Source of the DNA: Paenibacillus sp. PL2-23
GTDB taxonomy: Bacteria; Bacillota; Bacilli; Paenibacillales; Paenibacillaceae
Assembly: GCF_040834005.1 (NCBI RefSeq)
Contig: NZ_CP162129.1
Span: forward strand, 4,054,001 to 4,118,000
Direction of reading: 5' to 3'
Length of the DNA: 64,000 bases
The position numbers and the translations under genes were made by a program. Position 1 is the stretch's first letter. Each line of letters opens with the position of its first letter. Shown here in pieces: positions 52,654 to 61,377 of this stretch. The notes beneath the pieces are model-generated. The model saw nothing but the letters and a program-made list of their open reading frames with translations, was not told the origin of the DNA and made no database searches.

Positions 52654-54299
52654 TCGTGTCCTCTCCTTCCCAGCAAGTGAAACAGGCTGACGGATATGAT
52701 CCCAAGGGCAATAATCAACAGTGACGGAAGCGCCGCGTAATGAATCTGCTCGTCGCTCGCGTATTGATACGCCTTGGTCGATAATGTGTTGAAGTTGAAG
52801 GGACGAAGGAGAAGCGTAAGCGGCAATTCCTTCACAACCTCCATAAAAGATAATATTGCTCCCGTCAGCAGAGCCCCTCTGAGCAGAGGCAGCTCCGCCT
52901 TGAAGAATGTCCTTGTCATGCTGTAGCCGAGCATGCGCGACGCTTCCGACAATCGTGTGCCAAGCTTCTCGCGCCCAGCGTCGACAGCATTGAAGCCGAC
53001 GGACAGGAAGCGGACCACATAGGCGAACAGGAGCATGGCGATAGACATGCTCAGCACCAGTCGTCCAGCGCCCAGCCCCAGCCATTCGTATATGCCCGCC
53101 AGCGAATGATCAAGCGAGAGGAACACGGCCAGCACGCCGATCGACAATACCGCGCCAGGCATGGAGTAGCCCATAGACAGCAGCTTGCTTGCCACAAGCG
53201 TAAAGCCGCTTCGCCAGGTGTGCAAAGCGTTTGCTGCAATAACGGCAATAAGCATAATAAGCAGCACGGCAGCAAGGCATATCGCCAGCGTATTCCCAAT
53301 CAGCTCCGGGAAGCTGTCGTTCCATACATCTGCATAGGTCCATACGGCCCACGCGGTGAGCTGGGCGACAGGAATAACGAATGAAGCCAGCACAACGACA
53401 GAGCCGAAGAGAACAGCGGCGACCGCAGGGAAGCCTGTTAATTTTCTTCTCTGCAACGGCGCGCTTCGATTGGCGGCAGCATGGTACCGTTTCCTCCTGC
53501 GAAGCAGCCTCTCCAGGATGAACAGCCCTACAATTACGCTCATAAGCATCGCGGCAAGGCGAATCGCCGACTCGATGTCGTACATGCCGAACCAGGTTTT
53601 GAATATGCCCACTGTGAAGGTCTGAATGCCGAAGTGCTTGGATACCCCGTAATCGTTTAATACCTCGAACGCCACGAGACTGGCTCCTCCGACAATAGCT
53701 CCTTGAGAGATGGGCAGCACCACCCGGACAAATATATACAAGGGATGCTGGCCAAGCAGCCTCGCATTCTCAATATAGGAGGCGCTGTGTCTCTCCAGGA
53801 ACGATTTGGCCATCAAGTAGACGTAAGGAAACAAAAACATCGTAAAAATAAAAACAGCGCCTTGCATCGACATCACATCAAAGTAGGCCTGGTTCAGCTT
53901 CAGCCCAAGCCCGTTCCTGAGCAGCCTCTGCACCGTCCCGGTATAGCTCAGCATGTCGCCGTACGTATATGCCGCAATGTGAGGAGGAATCGCAAGCGGA
54001 AGGATAAATGCAAATGATAGAATACGCCGCAGCGGGAACTCATAGGCCGCCGTCAGCCACGCCAGCGAGACGCCGACAGCAACCGTCAATGCCACAACAC
54101 AGACTACGAGCAGCAGCGATTGCAAGGCGTAATCGATCAGCATGTAATCGCGAATATGCCCCCAGTTCTCACCCGGCTTGCCCCATATGCCCGTAAAAAT
54201 ATAAAGAGACGGAAGAAGGGCTATTGCAGCCCCTATTCCGCTAATGGCAATCCAGCCGTTCCATCTCTGTCTAAACCCGCGAAGCAACCAGGCAAGCAT
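52650..54299 (-). CDS. Fe(III) ABC transporter permease (fused two-domain type)
   Basis: 549 residues with about 12 membrane segments, as in fused FbpB/SfuB-type permeases. Two EAA-like loops (near residues 180-200 and 450-470) are suggested by ENARLLGQHP and LSEASRMLG. The N-terminal half has PLAIPPHIAAYTYGD and the C-terminal half ADSSL-like GVLAVFLSLDHSL. It moves iron released by the lipoprotein. Starts 1 nt after the lipoprotein stop, so the two are tightly coupled, and ends overlapping the ATPase. Confidence 0.9.
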   Translation of the reverse strand: MLAWLLRGFRQRWNGWIAISGIGAAIALLPSLYIFTGIWGKPGENWGHIRDYMLIDYALQSLLLVVCVVALTVAVGVSLAWLTAAYEFPLRRILSFAFILPLAIPPHIAAYTYGDMLSYTGTVQRLLRNGLGLKLNQAYFDVMSMQGAVFIFTMFLFPYVYLMAKSFLERHSASYIENARLLGQHPLYIFVRVVLPISQGAIVGGASLVAFEVLNDYGVSKHFGIQTFTVGIFKTWFGMYDIESAIRLAAMLMSVIVGLFILERLLRRRKRYHAAANRSAPLQRRKLTGFPAVAAVLFGSVVVLASFVIPVAQLTAWAVWTYADVWNDSFPELIGNTLAICLAAVLLIMLIAVIAANALHTWRSGFTLVASKLLSMGYSMPGAVLSIGVLAVFLSLDHSLAGIYEWLGLGAGRLVLSMSIAMLLFAYVVRFLSVGFNAVDAGREKLGTRLSEASRMLGYSMTRTFFKAELPLLRGALLTGAILSFMEVVKELPLTLLLRPFNFNTLSTKAYQYASDEQIHYAALPSLLIIALGIISVSLFHLLGRRGHE

Positions 54300-54300
54300 A

Positions 54301-55377
54301 TTACTTCCAGCCAGCCTTGTTCATCAGCTCCGTAGCTTTCTTGTTATATTCGCCCAGCTTGGCGAAATCCAGAGTCTGGGTTGTGAACGCGCCCCACTCC
54401 TTCAGCAGCTCAGGAAGCTCCGCCGCTTCGTTGACCGGGAATTCGAAGCTGCCGTTCGTCAGCATTTCCTGGCCTTCCTTGCCAGTCATAAATTCAACAA
54501 GCTTCAACGCGTTGTCCTTGTTTTTGGCATGCTTCGTCAATCCGATGCCGCTAATATTCAGATGCGTGCCAGTCGTGGCTTGATTCGGGAAAAATACGCC
54601 CAGACCTTCCGCAACCTTCACTTCCTCCGCATCCTTGGAATGCAGCATTTGGCCGACATAATAGGTGTTCATGATGGCTACATCGCCCGTGCCAGCCGCG
54701 ATCGCCTTCGCCTGGTCGCGATCTCCGCCTTCCGGGTCACGGGCAAAGTTCGCAACGACACCGCTTGCCCATTGCTCCGCAGCTTCCTCACCGTTCAGCT
54801 CGATCAGCGAAGCGACGAGCGACTGATTGTAGAGATTGCTGGACGAACGAACCAGCAGCTTGCCCTTCCACTGCTCCTCAGCCAGCGCCTCATAGGTAGA
54901 CAGCTGCTCCGGCGTTACACGATCCTTCGCATATGCGATGACGCGGGCGCGCGTAGCGAGACCGATCCATTGATTGTCCGTATCGCGATATTTCTCCGGC
55001 ACGTTCGCGAAGATAGCCTCCGATTCGATTGGCTGCAGCACGCCGCTTTCTTTGGCGTAGTTCAGCACGCCTCCGTCCACCGTAATGAACAGGTCGGCTT
55101 CCGTGCTTTCGCCTTCTCTCTTCATCCGCTCGACCAGCTCTTCCGCCGTTCCCTTAATTTCATTGACAGTAATGCCTGTCTCCGTCTCAAACTTATCGAA
55201 CATGGCAAAATCGATATCGTAATGGCGTGCCGTAAACACATTTACGACGCCCTTGTCGCCGGAACCGCCGTTTCCTTCTTCTCCGCCCTTGCTGGAATTA
55301 TTGTCTCCGCATCCGGACAATACCATCGAAGCCCCCATCATAATTGCCGCTATGCCTGCTACATACTTTCTTTTCAT
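54301..55377 (-). CDS. Fe(III) ABC transporter substrate-binding lipoprotein
   Basis: 358 residues. A lipobox LSGC places the lipidated Cys at residue 23, and the mature protein is a FutA/FbpA-type ferric-ion binder (VNVFTARHYDIDFAMFDKFE, NTYYVGQMLHSKD with the Tyr pair typical of iron ligation). It captures Fe(III) outside the cell for the permease. A Fur box lies 35-49 nt before the start, consistent with iron repression. First gene of the iron transport operon and downstream of the two-component system on the same strand. Confidence 0.92.
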   Translation of the reverse strand: MKRKYVAGIAAIMMGASMVLSGCGDNNSSKGGEEGNGGSGDKGVVNVFTARHYDIDFAMFDKFETETGITVNEIKGTAEELVERMKREGESTEADLFITVDGGVLNYAKESGVLQPIESEAIFANVPEKYRDTDNQWIGLATRARVIAYAKDRVTPEQLSTYEALAEEQWKGKLLVRSSSNLYNQSLVASLIELNGEEAAEQWASGVVANFARDPEGGDRDQAKAIAAGTGDVAIMNTYYVGQMLHSKDAEEVKVAEGLGVFFPNQATTGTHLNISGIGLTKHAKNKDNALKLVEFMTGKEGQEMLTNGSFEFPVNEAAELPELLKEWGAFTTQTLDFAKLGEYNKKATELMNKAGWK

Positions 55378-55411
55378 TTGTGCCGCTCCTTCTCATCTCT
55401 ATGTTTATCGG

Positions 55412-55426
55412 TGATAATGAATATCA
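55412..55426. promoter_or_regulatory. Fur box upstream of the Fe(III) transporter
   Basis: TGATAATGAATATCA matches the 7-1-7 Fur consensus at 14 of 15 positions. It lies between the histidine kinase gene and the lipoprotein start (55377). Confidence 0.8.
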
Positions 55427-55480
55427 TTACCACGTTATTGTAACGAATAAAAATGAGAAAACACTGTGAAAACCAAAAAA

Positions 55481-56887
55481 TTATTCGCCTGGCAGCACAA
55501 CTGCGACTTTCGTGCCTTGCCCCTGTACGCTTGCAATGGCAATCTCGCCCCCATTATTCTCCACAAGCGATTTCGCGATAGACAGTCCCAGCCCATAGCC
55601 TCCGGCGCCCCCTGTTCGGGCCTTGTCTACTCTGTAGAAGCGATCGAAAAGTCGGGGCAGCTCCTCCTCCGGTATGCCAATTCCCTCATCCTCCACCGAT
55701 AGAAGAGCGCTGTCGCCTTCCCAGTTGTACCGGACTTTAATGAGTCGGCCGTCCCCGGAATACTTCACCGCGTTATCCAGCAGTATGCGTATGACCTGAG
55801 ACAGCTCCTGAGCCGGCATTCGCAGTCCCTGCCCTGGCGAATCGTCCTCCTCCGTTCGGAATTCAAACTGGGGGAACAGCAAGGACATGGCCTTCACGGC
55901 ATCCCTTACGACTTCCAGCGGCCTCTCGCAGCCTTCCACTGCCTCCTTGGGGGTACCGTCTTGTCCCGCTCTAGACAGCAGCAGCAAATCATCTACCAGC
56001 TTCTTCAGCCGCTCAAGCTCCTCCATCGCGATCCCAAGGGACTGCTCCGTTACATTCGGATCGTGCCTCCCCCATCGGCTCAGCATACGCAAATGCCCCT
56101 CCACTATGGCCAGCGGGGTTCGCAGCTCATGCGACGCATCCTCTACGAACCGCTGCTGCTTGTGGAACGACTCCTCCACCTGATCCATCATTTCGTTAAA
56201 CATAAGCTGCAGCGACGCGATTTCATCCCTAGCGCGTGACACGGGCATCCGCTGGTGCAGCCCCTGCTGCTTCACACGGCGCATAGCGGCATTCATGGAA
56301 CGGAGAGGCCGGATCATCCCCCTGGCCAGAATACTCCCTCCTACACCGCTTAAGAGGAGCGCAGCAGCGCAGCAGACAAACATAATCCTGTAATAAGCCG
56401 CAACCAAACGCTCCACTTCTTCCATGCTGCGGGCCATCTCTATCGTGCCCTGAAAGCTGAAGATTGTAATCGGACTCCTCATCACAAGCATGCCGCCTTC
56501 ATGAGCTGCCCGTCCCTTTACAAGGCCCGAATCCGCTATAGCTCCAATCCGCTGCGCAGGCACATTATCTGCCACAGTCATGATGGGGTCTCCGGAAGCT
56601 GACAGCAGCCGAATCATGCCATTGCGCACATTGGCACGCTCCATGTATAGACGAAGCTCCGTTTCATTGCCCGGCTTCACCTCGACTTCCTTGGCGAGGA
56701 GCACGTTCAGCAGCTCCTTCATATCGCGCTGAATGCGCTGCTCCTCCTGTCTGGTCATCCAGCCGTCAACGAACATGTATTGCGTCACATTGCTGAACAG
56801 CACAAGGGCGCTTAACAGCAGCGCCGAATAGATGGTCTGTTTCCAATGAAACGGCAGCGCCGTCCAACAGCGAAGCAGCGTCCTCAT
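55481..56887 (-). CDS. Membrane sensor histidine kinase of the iron locus
   Basis: 468 residues. Two membrane helices (about 19-40 and 165-188) enclose an approximately 125-residue external sensor. HAMP (about 189-240), HisKA with His253 in VEDASHELRTPLAIVEGH and HATPase (NAVKYSGDGR, EGIGIPEEELPRLFDRF, GGYGLGLSIAKSLV) follow. ATG overlaps the response regulator stop by 4 nt (ATGA). It probably senses an envelope or metal signal and phosphorylates the adjacent regulator. Being upstream of a Fe(III) importer suggests it tunes metal uptake, but no target is proven. Confidence 0.92.
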   Translation of the reverse strand: MRTLLRCWTALPFHWKQTIYSALLLSALVLFSNVTQYMFVDGWMTRQEEQRIQRDMKELLNVLLAKEVEVKPGNETELRLYMERANVRNGMIRLLSASGDPIMTVADNVPAQRIGAIADSGLVKGRAAHEGGMLVMRSPITIFSFQGTIEMARSMEEVERLVAAYYRIMFVCCAAALLLSGVGGSILARGMIRPLRSMNAAMRRVKQQGLHQRMPVSRARDEIASLQLMFNEMMDQVEESFHKQQRFVEDASHELRTPLAIVEGHLRMLSRWGRHDPNVTEQSLGIAMEELERLKKLVDDLLLLSRAGQDGTPKEAVEGCERPLEVVRDAVKAMSLLFPQFEFRTEEDDSPGQGLRMPAQELSQVIRILLDNAVKYSGDGRLIKVRYNWEGDSALLSVEDEGIGIPEEELPRLFDRFYRVDKARTGGAGGYGLGLSIAKSLVENNGGEIAIASVQGQGTKVAVVLPGE

Positions 56888-57558
56888 CGGCGCATCACGT
56901 AACCGATACCTCGAACCGCTTCAATTCGGCTTGGCTTATCGGGATCATCGATCTTATGCCTCAGGTATCGAACGTAGACATCCACAACATTGGCGTCTAC
57001 GATAGCCTCATAGCCCCATACCGTATTCAATAGCGTTTCCCTCGACAACACCCTGTTTACGTTTTTGAGAAACGTCTCGAGCAAAGCGAATTCCCTTTTC
57101 GTCAGCTCGATGCGCTCATGATGCCTGGTGACGATGCGGGATTCCAGCTCCATCACCAGTCCGTCGCTCTCCAGAACGGCGCTGGGCTCCTGCTTGTCCT
57201 GCAAGCGGCGGAAAATCACCCTGATTCGAGCCAGAAGCTCTTCAATGGCGAAGGGCTTTGGAAGATAATCATCCGCGCCGCCATCTAAGCCCGACACCCG
57301 GTCAGACACACTGTCTCTCGCCGTAATCATAATCATTGGCGTTTGCTTCGCCTTCCGAATCTCACGGCATACCTCAAAGCCGTCCATCCCGGGCAGCATC
57401 AAGTCCAGCAGAATCAAATCCCAATGCCCCGACAGCGCAAACATCAGGCCAGACTTGCCGTCTCCAGCCACCGTAACAGAGAAGCCCTCATGCGCGAGCT
57501 CCATCTCTATAAATTTAGCGAAATTCGTTTCGTCCTCAATTAACAAAATACGTTTCAT
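56884..57558 (-). CDS. OmpR/PhoB family response regulator of the iron locus
   Basis: 224 residues. The receiver domain has Asp8-Asp9 replaced as E8 D9, phospho-acceptor Asp52 in LILLDLMLPGMDG, Thr in MITARD and Lys in DYLPKPF. A winged-helix DNA-binding domain follows (ELTKREFALLETFL, VYVRYLRHKIDDP). The start at 57558 is chosen because GGTGAT lies 7 nt upstream; the longer GTG start (57570) overlaps it. First gene of the two-component pair; a Fur-box-like palindrome lies 52-66 nt upstream. Confidence 0.93.
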   Translation of the reverse strand: MKRILLIEDETNFAKFIEMELAHEGFSVTVAGDGKSGLMFALSGHWDLILLDLMLPGMDGFEVCREIRKAKQTPMIMITARDSVSDRVSGLDGGADDYLPKPFAIEELLARIRVIFRRLQDKQEPSAVLESDGLVMELESRIVTRHHERIELTKREFALLETFLKNVNRVLSRETLLNTVWGYEAIVDANVVDVYVRYLRHKIDDPDKPSRIEAVRGIGYVMRR

Positions 57559-57609
57559 GCTTTCAATCACCTTCCGAATAGGTAAACATTTCGCCGCAGC
57601 TATCCTTTA

Positions 57610-57624
57610 TGATAATCGTTCTCA
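57610..57624. promoter_or_regulatory. Fur-box-like palindrome upstream of the two-component system
   Basis: On the minus strand TGAGAACGATTATCA matches the Fur consensus at 13 of 15 positions (full right arm, two changes in the left). It lies before the response regulator gene. Confidence 0.55.
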
Positions 57625-57654
57625 TATTCGATGCGCAACTGTATCTTGGAAACA

Positions 57655-57689
57655 ACAAAAGAAGCTGCCGGACGGCTCCGACAGCTTCT
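57655..57689 (-). terminator. Terminator after fur
   Basis: GAAGCTGCCGGA (57661-57672) pairs with TCCGACAGCTTC (57677-57688), one mismatch, then TTTTG on the minus strand. It separates fur from the two-component genes. Confidence 0.75.
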
Positions 57690-57712
57690 AGACTAGCTTC
57701 AGCGATGACAAG

Positions 57713-58189
57713 TCAGGATACCGCTTTGCCAGTTCTTTTGCATACTCCATTATCACATTCCTTATAGTTCCCGATAAAATCCAGTCTGTGGTCCAGCACC
57801 CTGAAGCCAAACTCCTTCTCCAGACGCTCCTCCAGCTCCGTCAGCCAATCTTCCTTGATCTCCTCAAGCGCTCCGCATTTCTGGCAGATCAGGTGATGAT
57901 GCATGTGCTCATGATCCTCGCCGCGAAGGTCGAAACGGGCTACCCCGTCGCCGAAATTCATCTTGGCTACAATCTGCAGCTCCGCCAGCAGCTCCAGCGT
58001 TCGATATACCGTAGCCAGTCCGATCTCAGGAAATTTCTCCTTCACGAGCATATATACGTCCTCGGCGCTCAGGTGATCCTTTTCATTCTCCAGCAGCACC
58101 CGCACGATAATTTCCCGCTGCGTGGTCAGCTTATATCCGTTCTCCATCAAGCTGCGTTTGATTTTATCAATTTCCGTTGATACGTTCAT
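57713..58189 (-). CDS. fur: Ferric uptake regulator Fur
   Basis: 158 residues, Fur superfamily. The N-terminal winged helix has recognition helix IGLATVYRTLELLAEL (about 57-72). The metal region shows HEHMHHHLICQKC, and structural zinc cysteines are Cys102, Cys105, Cys145 and Cys150. It most resembles Fur rather than PerR or Zur and sits next to an iron importer and two-component system. It represses iron genes when Fe(II) is bound. A perfect 7-1-7 palindrome in its promoter suggests control by PerR or itself. Confidence 0.92.
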   Translation of the reverse strand: MNVSTEIDKIKRSLMENGYKLTTQREIIVRVLLENEKDHLSAEDVYMLVKEKFPEIGLATVYRTLELLAELQIVAKMNFGDGVARFDLRGEDHEHMHHHLICQKCGALEEIKEDWLTELEERLEKEFGFRVLDHRLDFIGNYKECDNGVCKRTGKAVS

Positions 58190-58255
58190 ATTCAGGCACC
58201 TCCGTGTCCATGGATGCTGGCTCTATGTGGGGTTTACGAATGCTTAGTTCATAAT

Positions 58256-58270
58256 TTAGAATAATTCTAA
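58256..58270. promoter_or_regulatory. PerR/Fur-type palindrome in the fur promoter
   Basis: TTAGAATAATTCTAA is a perfect 7-1-7 palindrome that differs from the PerR box (TTATAATNATTATAA) at two symmetrical positions. It falls within a likely spacer between TTGGAT and TATGAA on the minus strand. In B. subtilis, fur is under PerR control. Confidence 0.7.
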
Positions 58271-58359
58271 TCCAATGGTAGTCGATTTGGACTCATAATG
58301 CAACACCGTAATCCGCTTTCATACAATTCGCCTTCCGGCCCGAATTCCCTCTTTTCTGC

Positions 58360-58407
58360 AAAAAAAAAGAAGCTTTCGCAAAAAAGCAACCCGCGAATCC
58401 GCTTCTT
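58360..58407 (-). terminator. Terminator after the sulfate-binding protein gene
   Basis: AAGAAGC (58367-58373) pairs with GCTTCTT (58401-58407), with an inner GCGAA/TTCGC pairing, and a long T-run follows on the minus strand. Confidence 0.8.
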
Positions 58408-58417
58408 TTTCCTTATC

Positions 58418-59482
58418 TTATAAACCTGCGAGCACCTGATACCAGACGCCCTTCTTGCTGTACAAATATTTGCGCACCTCAGGCCAGCCGCCCAGATAAG
58501 CGATATCGAACAGTCCCTCCGGCTGCGCGAAGGAACCACTTGTCTCGGCTGCCACATCAGCGTCCACGGCGCGGAAGCCGTGCTTGGTGAATAATAACTG
58601 GGCGTCGGAATGGTGCAAATAATCGATAAACGCCTCGGCCACCTCGCGCGTGCCATGACGATCCACATTTTTGTCTACCACCGCCGCCGGGTTCTCAATC
58701 AATATCGTATGCTTCGGCACAATGATGTCATAATCCACGCCCTTCTTGATACGAGCGAGCAGCTCGTTTTCGTAGGTGACGATGACATCGCCAACTCCGT
58801 ATTCGAAGGCCGCCATAGATGCTCTGCCGCTCTTGTCGAGAGACTCCACATTCGCATGAACAGCTTGAAGGAACGACTTCGCGAATGCATGCGATTTCTC
58901 GCCTGTCTCCTCTTCAGACCGCTTCAATCCGGCTCCATAGATCGCATTAATATCCCATTGCGCGCCTCCGGAGGTTTTGGGGTTGGGATACAGCACCTTG
59001 ACGCCCTCGCGCGTCAGATCGTCCCAATCCCGGATCCCAAGGGGATTGCCCGAACGGGTTCCCAGCACAACGATCGAACGAGTGATCATGCCTCTCTCGC
59101 CCTTCTCGCGCCAGTCATGCGTAATAAAGCCGGCATCCGCGATCTTATCGAGATCGCCCTCCATCGCAAGCACGGCGACATCTGCCTCGAAGCCTCCCGC
59201 AATCGCTCTGGCCTGTGTGCCTGACGCCTCATAGGACTCCTGGAAGGTGACGCGCTGGCCCGTCTTCTCCAGCCAATATTGCTGGAACTGGGGCAGCAGC
59301 TCGCCGAAAGCGTCTTTCACAACGGAGTAAGCGCCAATGACAAGCGTTACATCCCCTTCCGGTACGGATTGATCGCCGTCTACGGCTTCCTTGTCGCTGC
59401 AGCCCGTCGCGCTGATCAGAAGCAGAACGGCAAGCGCGAGGAGCATCGTACGTTGGGCTATGGCTGGAATAGATCGTATCAT
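58418..59482 (-). CDS. sbp: Sulfate ABC transporter substrate-binding lipoprotein
   Basis: 354 residues. A signal with a lipobox-like SATGC (Cys28) is followed by a sulfate/thiosulfate-binding protein domain: FQESYEASGTQARAIAGGFEADV, IVVLGTRSGNP and PNPKTSGGAQWDINAIYG are typical of Sbp/CysP. It delivers sulfate to CysT-CysW. It is the last gene of the operon, 28 nt after cysA, whereas the binding protein is first in most such operons. No SAM-type riboswitch was seen. Confidence 0.93.
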   Translation of the reverse strand: MIRSIPAIAQRTMLLALAVLLLISATGCSDKEAVDGDQSVPEGDVTLVIGAYSVVKDAFGELLPQFQQYWLEKTGQRVTFQESYEASGTQARAIAGGFEADVAVLAMEGDLDKIADAGFITHDWREKGERGMITRSIVVLGTRSGNPLGIRDWDDLTREGVKVLYPNPKTSGGAQWDINAIYGAGLKRSEEETGEKSHAFAKSFLQAVHANVESLDKSGRASMAAFEYGVGDVIVTYENELLARIKKGVDYDIIVPKHTILIENPAAVVDKNVDRHGTREVAEAFIDYLHHSDAQLLFTKHGFRAVDADVAAETSGSFAQPEGLFDIAYLGGWPEVRKYLYSKKGVWYQVLAGL

Positions 59483-59510
59483 AACAACACTCTTTCTGCT
59501 TATTGATCCG

Positions 59511-60575
59511 TTAAATATGAATCGGCATAGGATCGACCTTCAGCGGATTCTCCATAATCCAGCTATCCGTGTCGTTGAACAAATACGCCCTGTGCAGCAG
59601 TACACTGACGGCTTCACCAGGCTGAAGAACATCCTTTTCGAGCGAGCGGTAGGTGATCAGCTTGGTATCGCCGACCAACAGCTCCACCATCCATTCGCTG
59701 CCGCGGAAGTGGACATGCTTGACGGTCGCAGGCATTGTTGCAGACGCCAGCTTAATCTCGCCCGGCTTGCCGAGCTCGATATATTCAGGCCGAATAAGCG
59801 CCTTGGTGCCGGGATGAACGGACGCGCTTTCGAAGCCCTTAAGCGACGAAATATTATCAATAAAGGAGGATTCGCCAATAAAGCTGGCGACAAAAGGCGT
59901 CTCCGGATTTTTGTAGATGTCCCATGGACTGCCCTTCTGCTCAAGCCGTCCTTTGCTAATAATCATAATCTCGTCCGCTACCTCAATCGCTTCATCCTGA
60001 TCATGAGTGACGAAGATGGACGTAATGCCCACTCGCTCAATCATTTCCTTCAGCCAGGTGCGAAGCTCCGTACGAATCTTTGCGTCAATCGCCGCGAACG
60101 GCTCGTCGAGCAGCAGAAGCTGAGGCTCCGGCGCCAGTGCCCGCGCAAACGCCACACGCTGACGCTGCCCGCCTGAGAGCTGATGCGGATAACGGTGCTC
60201 GAAGCCTTTGAGCCCGGTCAATTCGATCAGGTACATCACCCGCTCGCGAATTTGCTCCTTCGACTGCTTCTTCACCTTTAAGCCGAACGCCACATTATCG
60301 AATACCGTCATATGCTTGAACAGCGCATAGTTCTGGAATACGAAGCCGATGCCCCGTTCTTGGGGAGGCAGATCGTTGACTCGTTTCCCATGAAACACGA
60401 TATCGCCGGAGGTTGGCACCTCAAGACCCGCCAGCATGCGCAGAATGGATGTCTTGCCGCCGCCGCTGGGACCAAGCAGACCGATGAGCTTCCCCTTCTC
60501 TATATCGAAGCTGACATCCTTGACGGCGTGAAAGTCGCCAAAGCTTTTGTTTAAGTTGCGGACCTCGATATGCAT
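59511..60575 (-). CDS. cysA: Sulfate ABC transporter ATP-binding protein
   Basis: 354 residues. Walker A GPSGGGKTS, signature LSGGQRQRVAFARAL, Walker B LLLLDEPFAAID and VTHDQDEA are present, plus a C-terminal TOBE-type regulatory domain (about 235-354), the full CysA architecture. It powers sulfate/thiosulfate uptake. It follows cysW by 1 nt and precedes sbp. Confidence 0.95.
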   Translation of the reverse strand: MHIEVRNLNKSFGDFHAVKDVSFDIEKGKLIGLLGPSGGGKTSILRMLAGLEVPTSGDIVFHGKRVNDLPPQERGIGFVFQNYALFKHMTVFDNVAFGLKVKKQSKEQIRERVMYLIELTGLKGFEHRYPHQLSGGQRQRVAFARALAPEPQLLLLDEPFAAIDAKIRTELRTWLKEMIERVGITSIFVTHDQDEAIEVADEIMIISKGRLEQKGSPWDIYKNPETPFVASFIGESSFIDNISSLKGFESASVHPGTKALIRPEYIELGKPGEIKLASATMPATVKHVHFRGSEWMVELLVGDTKLITYRSLEKDVLQPGEAVSVLLHRAYLFNDTDSWIMENPLKVDPMPIHI

Positions 60576-60576
60576 C

Positions 60577-61377
60577 CTAATGCACTTCCTTTCGTTTCTT
60601 CGCCCACTCCATCAGCAATAGCAGGCCTACGGAGAATGCCGCCAGAACAAGCGCGATGCCGTTCGCGGCAACGACGTTGAAGTTCTCAACGTCCTGATAG
60701 ACGAGCGTAGTAGCCGTCTGCGTCTTGTTCATAATATTGCCCGATACGACAAGAACCGCACCAAACTCTCCAAGCGAACGCGCTACGGTAAGCACGACGC
60801 CGTATATAACGCCCCACCGGATGGATGGCCATGTGACCTTCCAGAAGGTATACCAGGAGTACGCGCCCAAAGTGGATGCCGCCTCCTCCTGCTGGGCCCC
60901 GATTTCCTGCAGCACCGGCATGACCTCCCGCACCATAATGGGGAATGTCACGAACAGCGTGGCCAGAATCATGCCAGGCAGCGCATACACAATCTTGATC
61001 CCTGCATCCTCGAACAAAGCGCCAATGACGGTGTTCGGTCCCAGAATCAATACAATCATCAAACCGCCGATAACCGGGGAAACGGCAAACGGCAGATCGA
61101 CGACACTGTTCAGCAGCCGCTTCAGCTTCGGTCCGAGCCATTGGGCCCGCACCAGATAAAGGGCCAGCATGACCCCGAACACCGTATTAATCAACGTGAC
61201 AACAATAACGATAATGCCCGTCATCATAAGCGCATGCAGCGATTCTGGACGCAGGAGCGCATCGGAGAAGCCTTGAATGCCCTCCTTCCACGCTCCGGTA
61301 AAAATTTTGATCAGCGGCGCAATCAGCAGCAGGCCAAATACGATATACGTCAATGTAATCCATAATTTTCTCATCAT
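60577..61377 (-). CDS. cysW: Sulfate ABC transporter permease CysW
   Basis: 266 residues, six membrane helices. The EAA loop reads EIGAQQEEAASTLGAYSWYTFW, the ATPase contact. Typical starts: ATG at 61377 overlaps the cysT stop (TAATG); a longer frame to 61419 lies inside cysT and is rejected. GAGGAGG lies 11 nt upstream. Pairs with CysT. Confidence 0.94.
   Translation of the reverse strand: MMRKLWITLTYIVFGLLLIAPLIKIFTGAWKEGIQGFSDALLRPESLHALMMTGIIVIVVTLINTVFGVMLALYLVRAQWLGPKLKRLLNSVVDLPFAVSPVIGGLMIVLILGPNTVIGALFEDAGIKIVYALPGMILATLFVTFPIMVREVMPVLQEIGAQQEEAASTLGAYSWYTFWKVTWPSIRWGVIYGVVLTVARSLGEFGAVLVVSGNIMNKTQTATTLVYQDVENFNVVAANGIALVLAAFSVGLLLLMEWAKKRKEVH

Noticed and set aside
52654..53085. 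N-terminal extension of the iron-transport ATPase
   Set aside because: It lies inside the permease gene, is Arg/Ser-rich and unlike any ATPase N-terminus; the ATGA overlap at 52653 is the real start.
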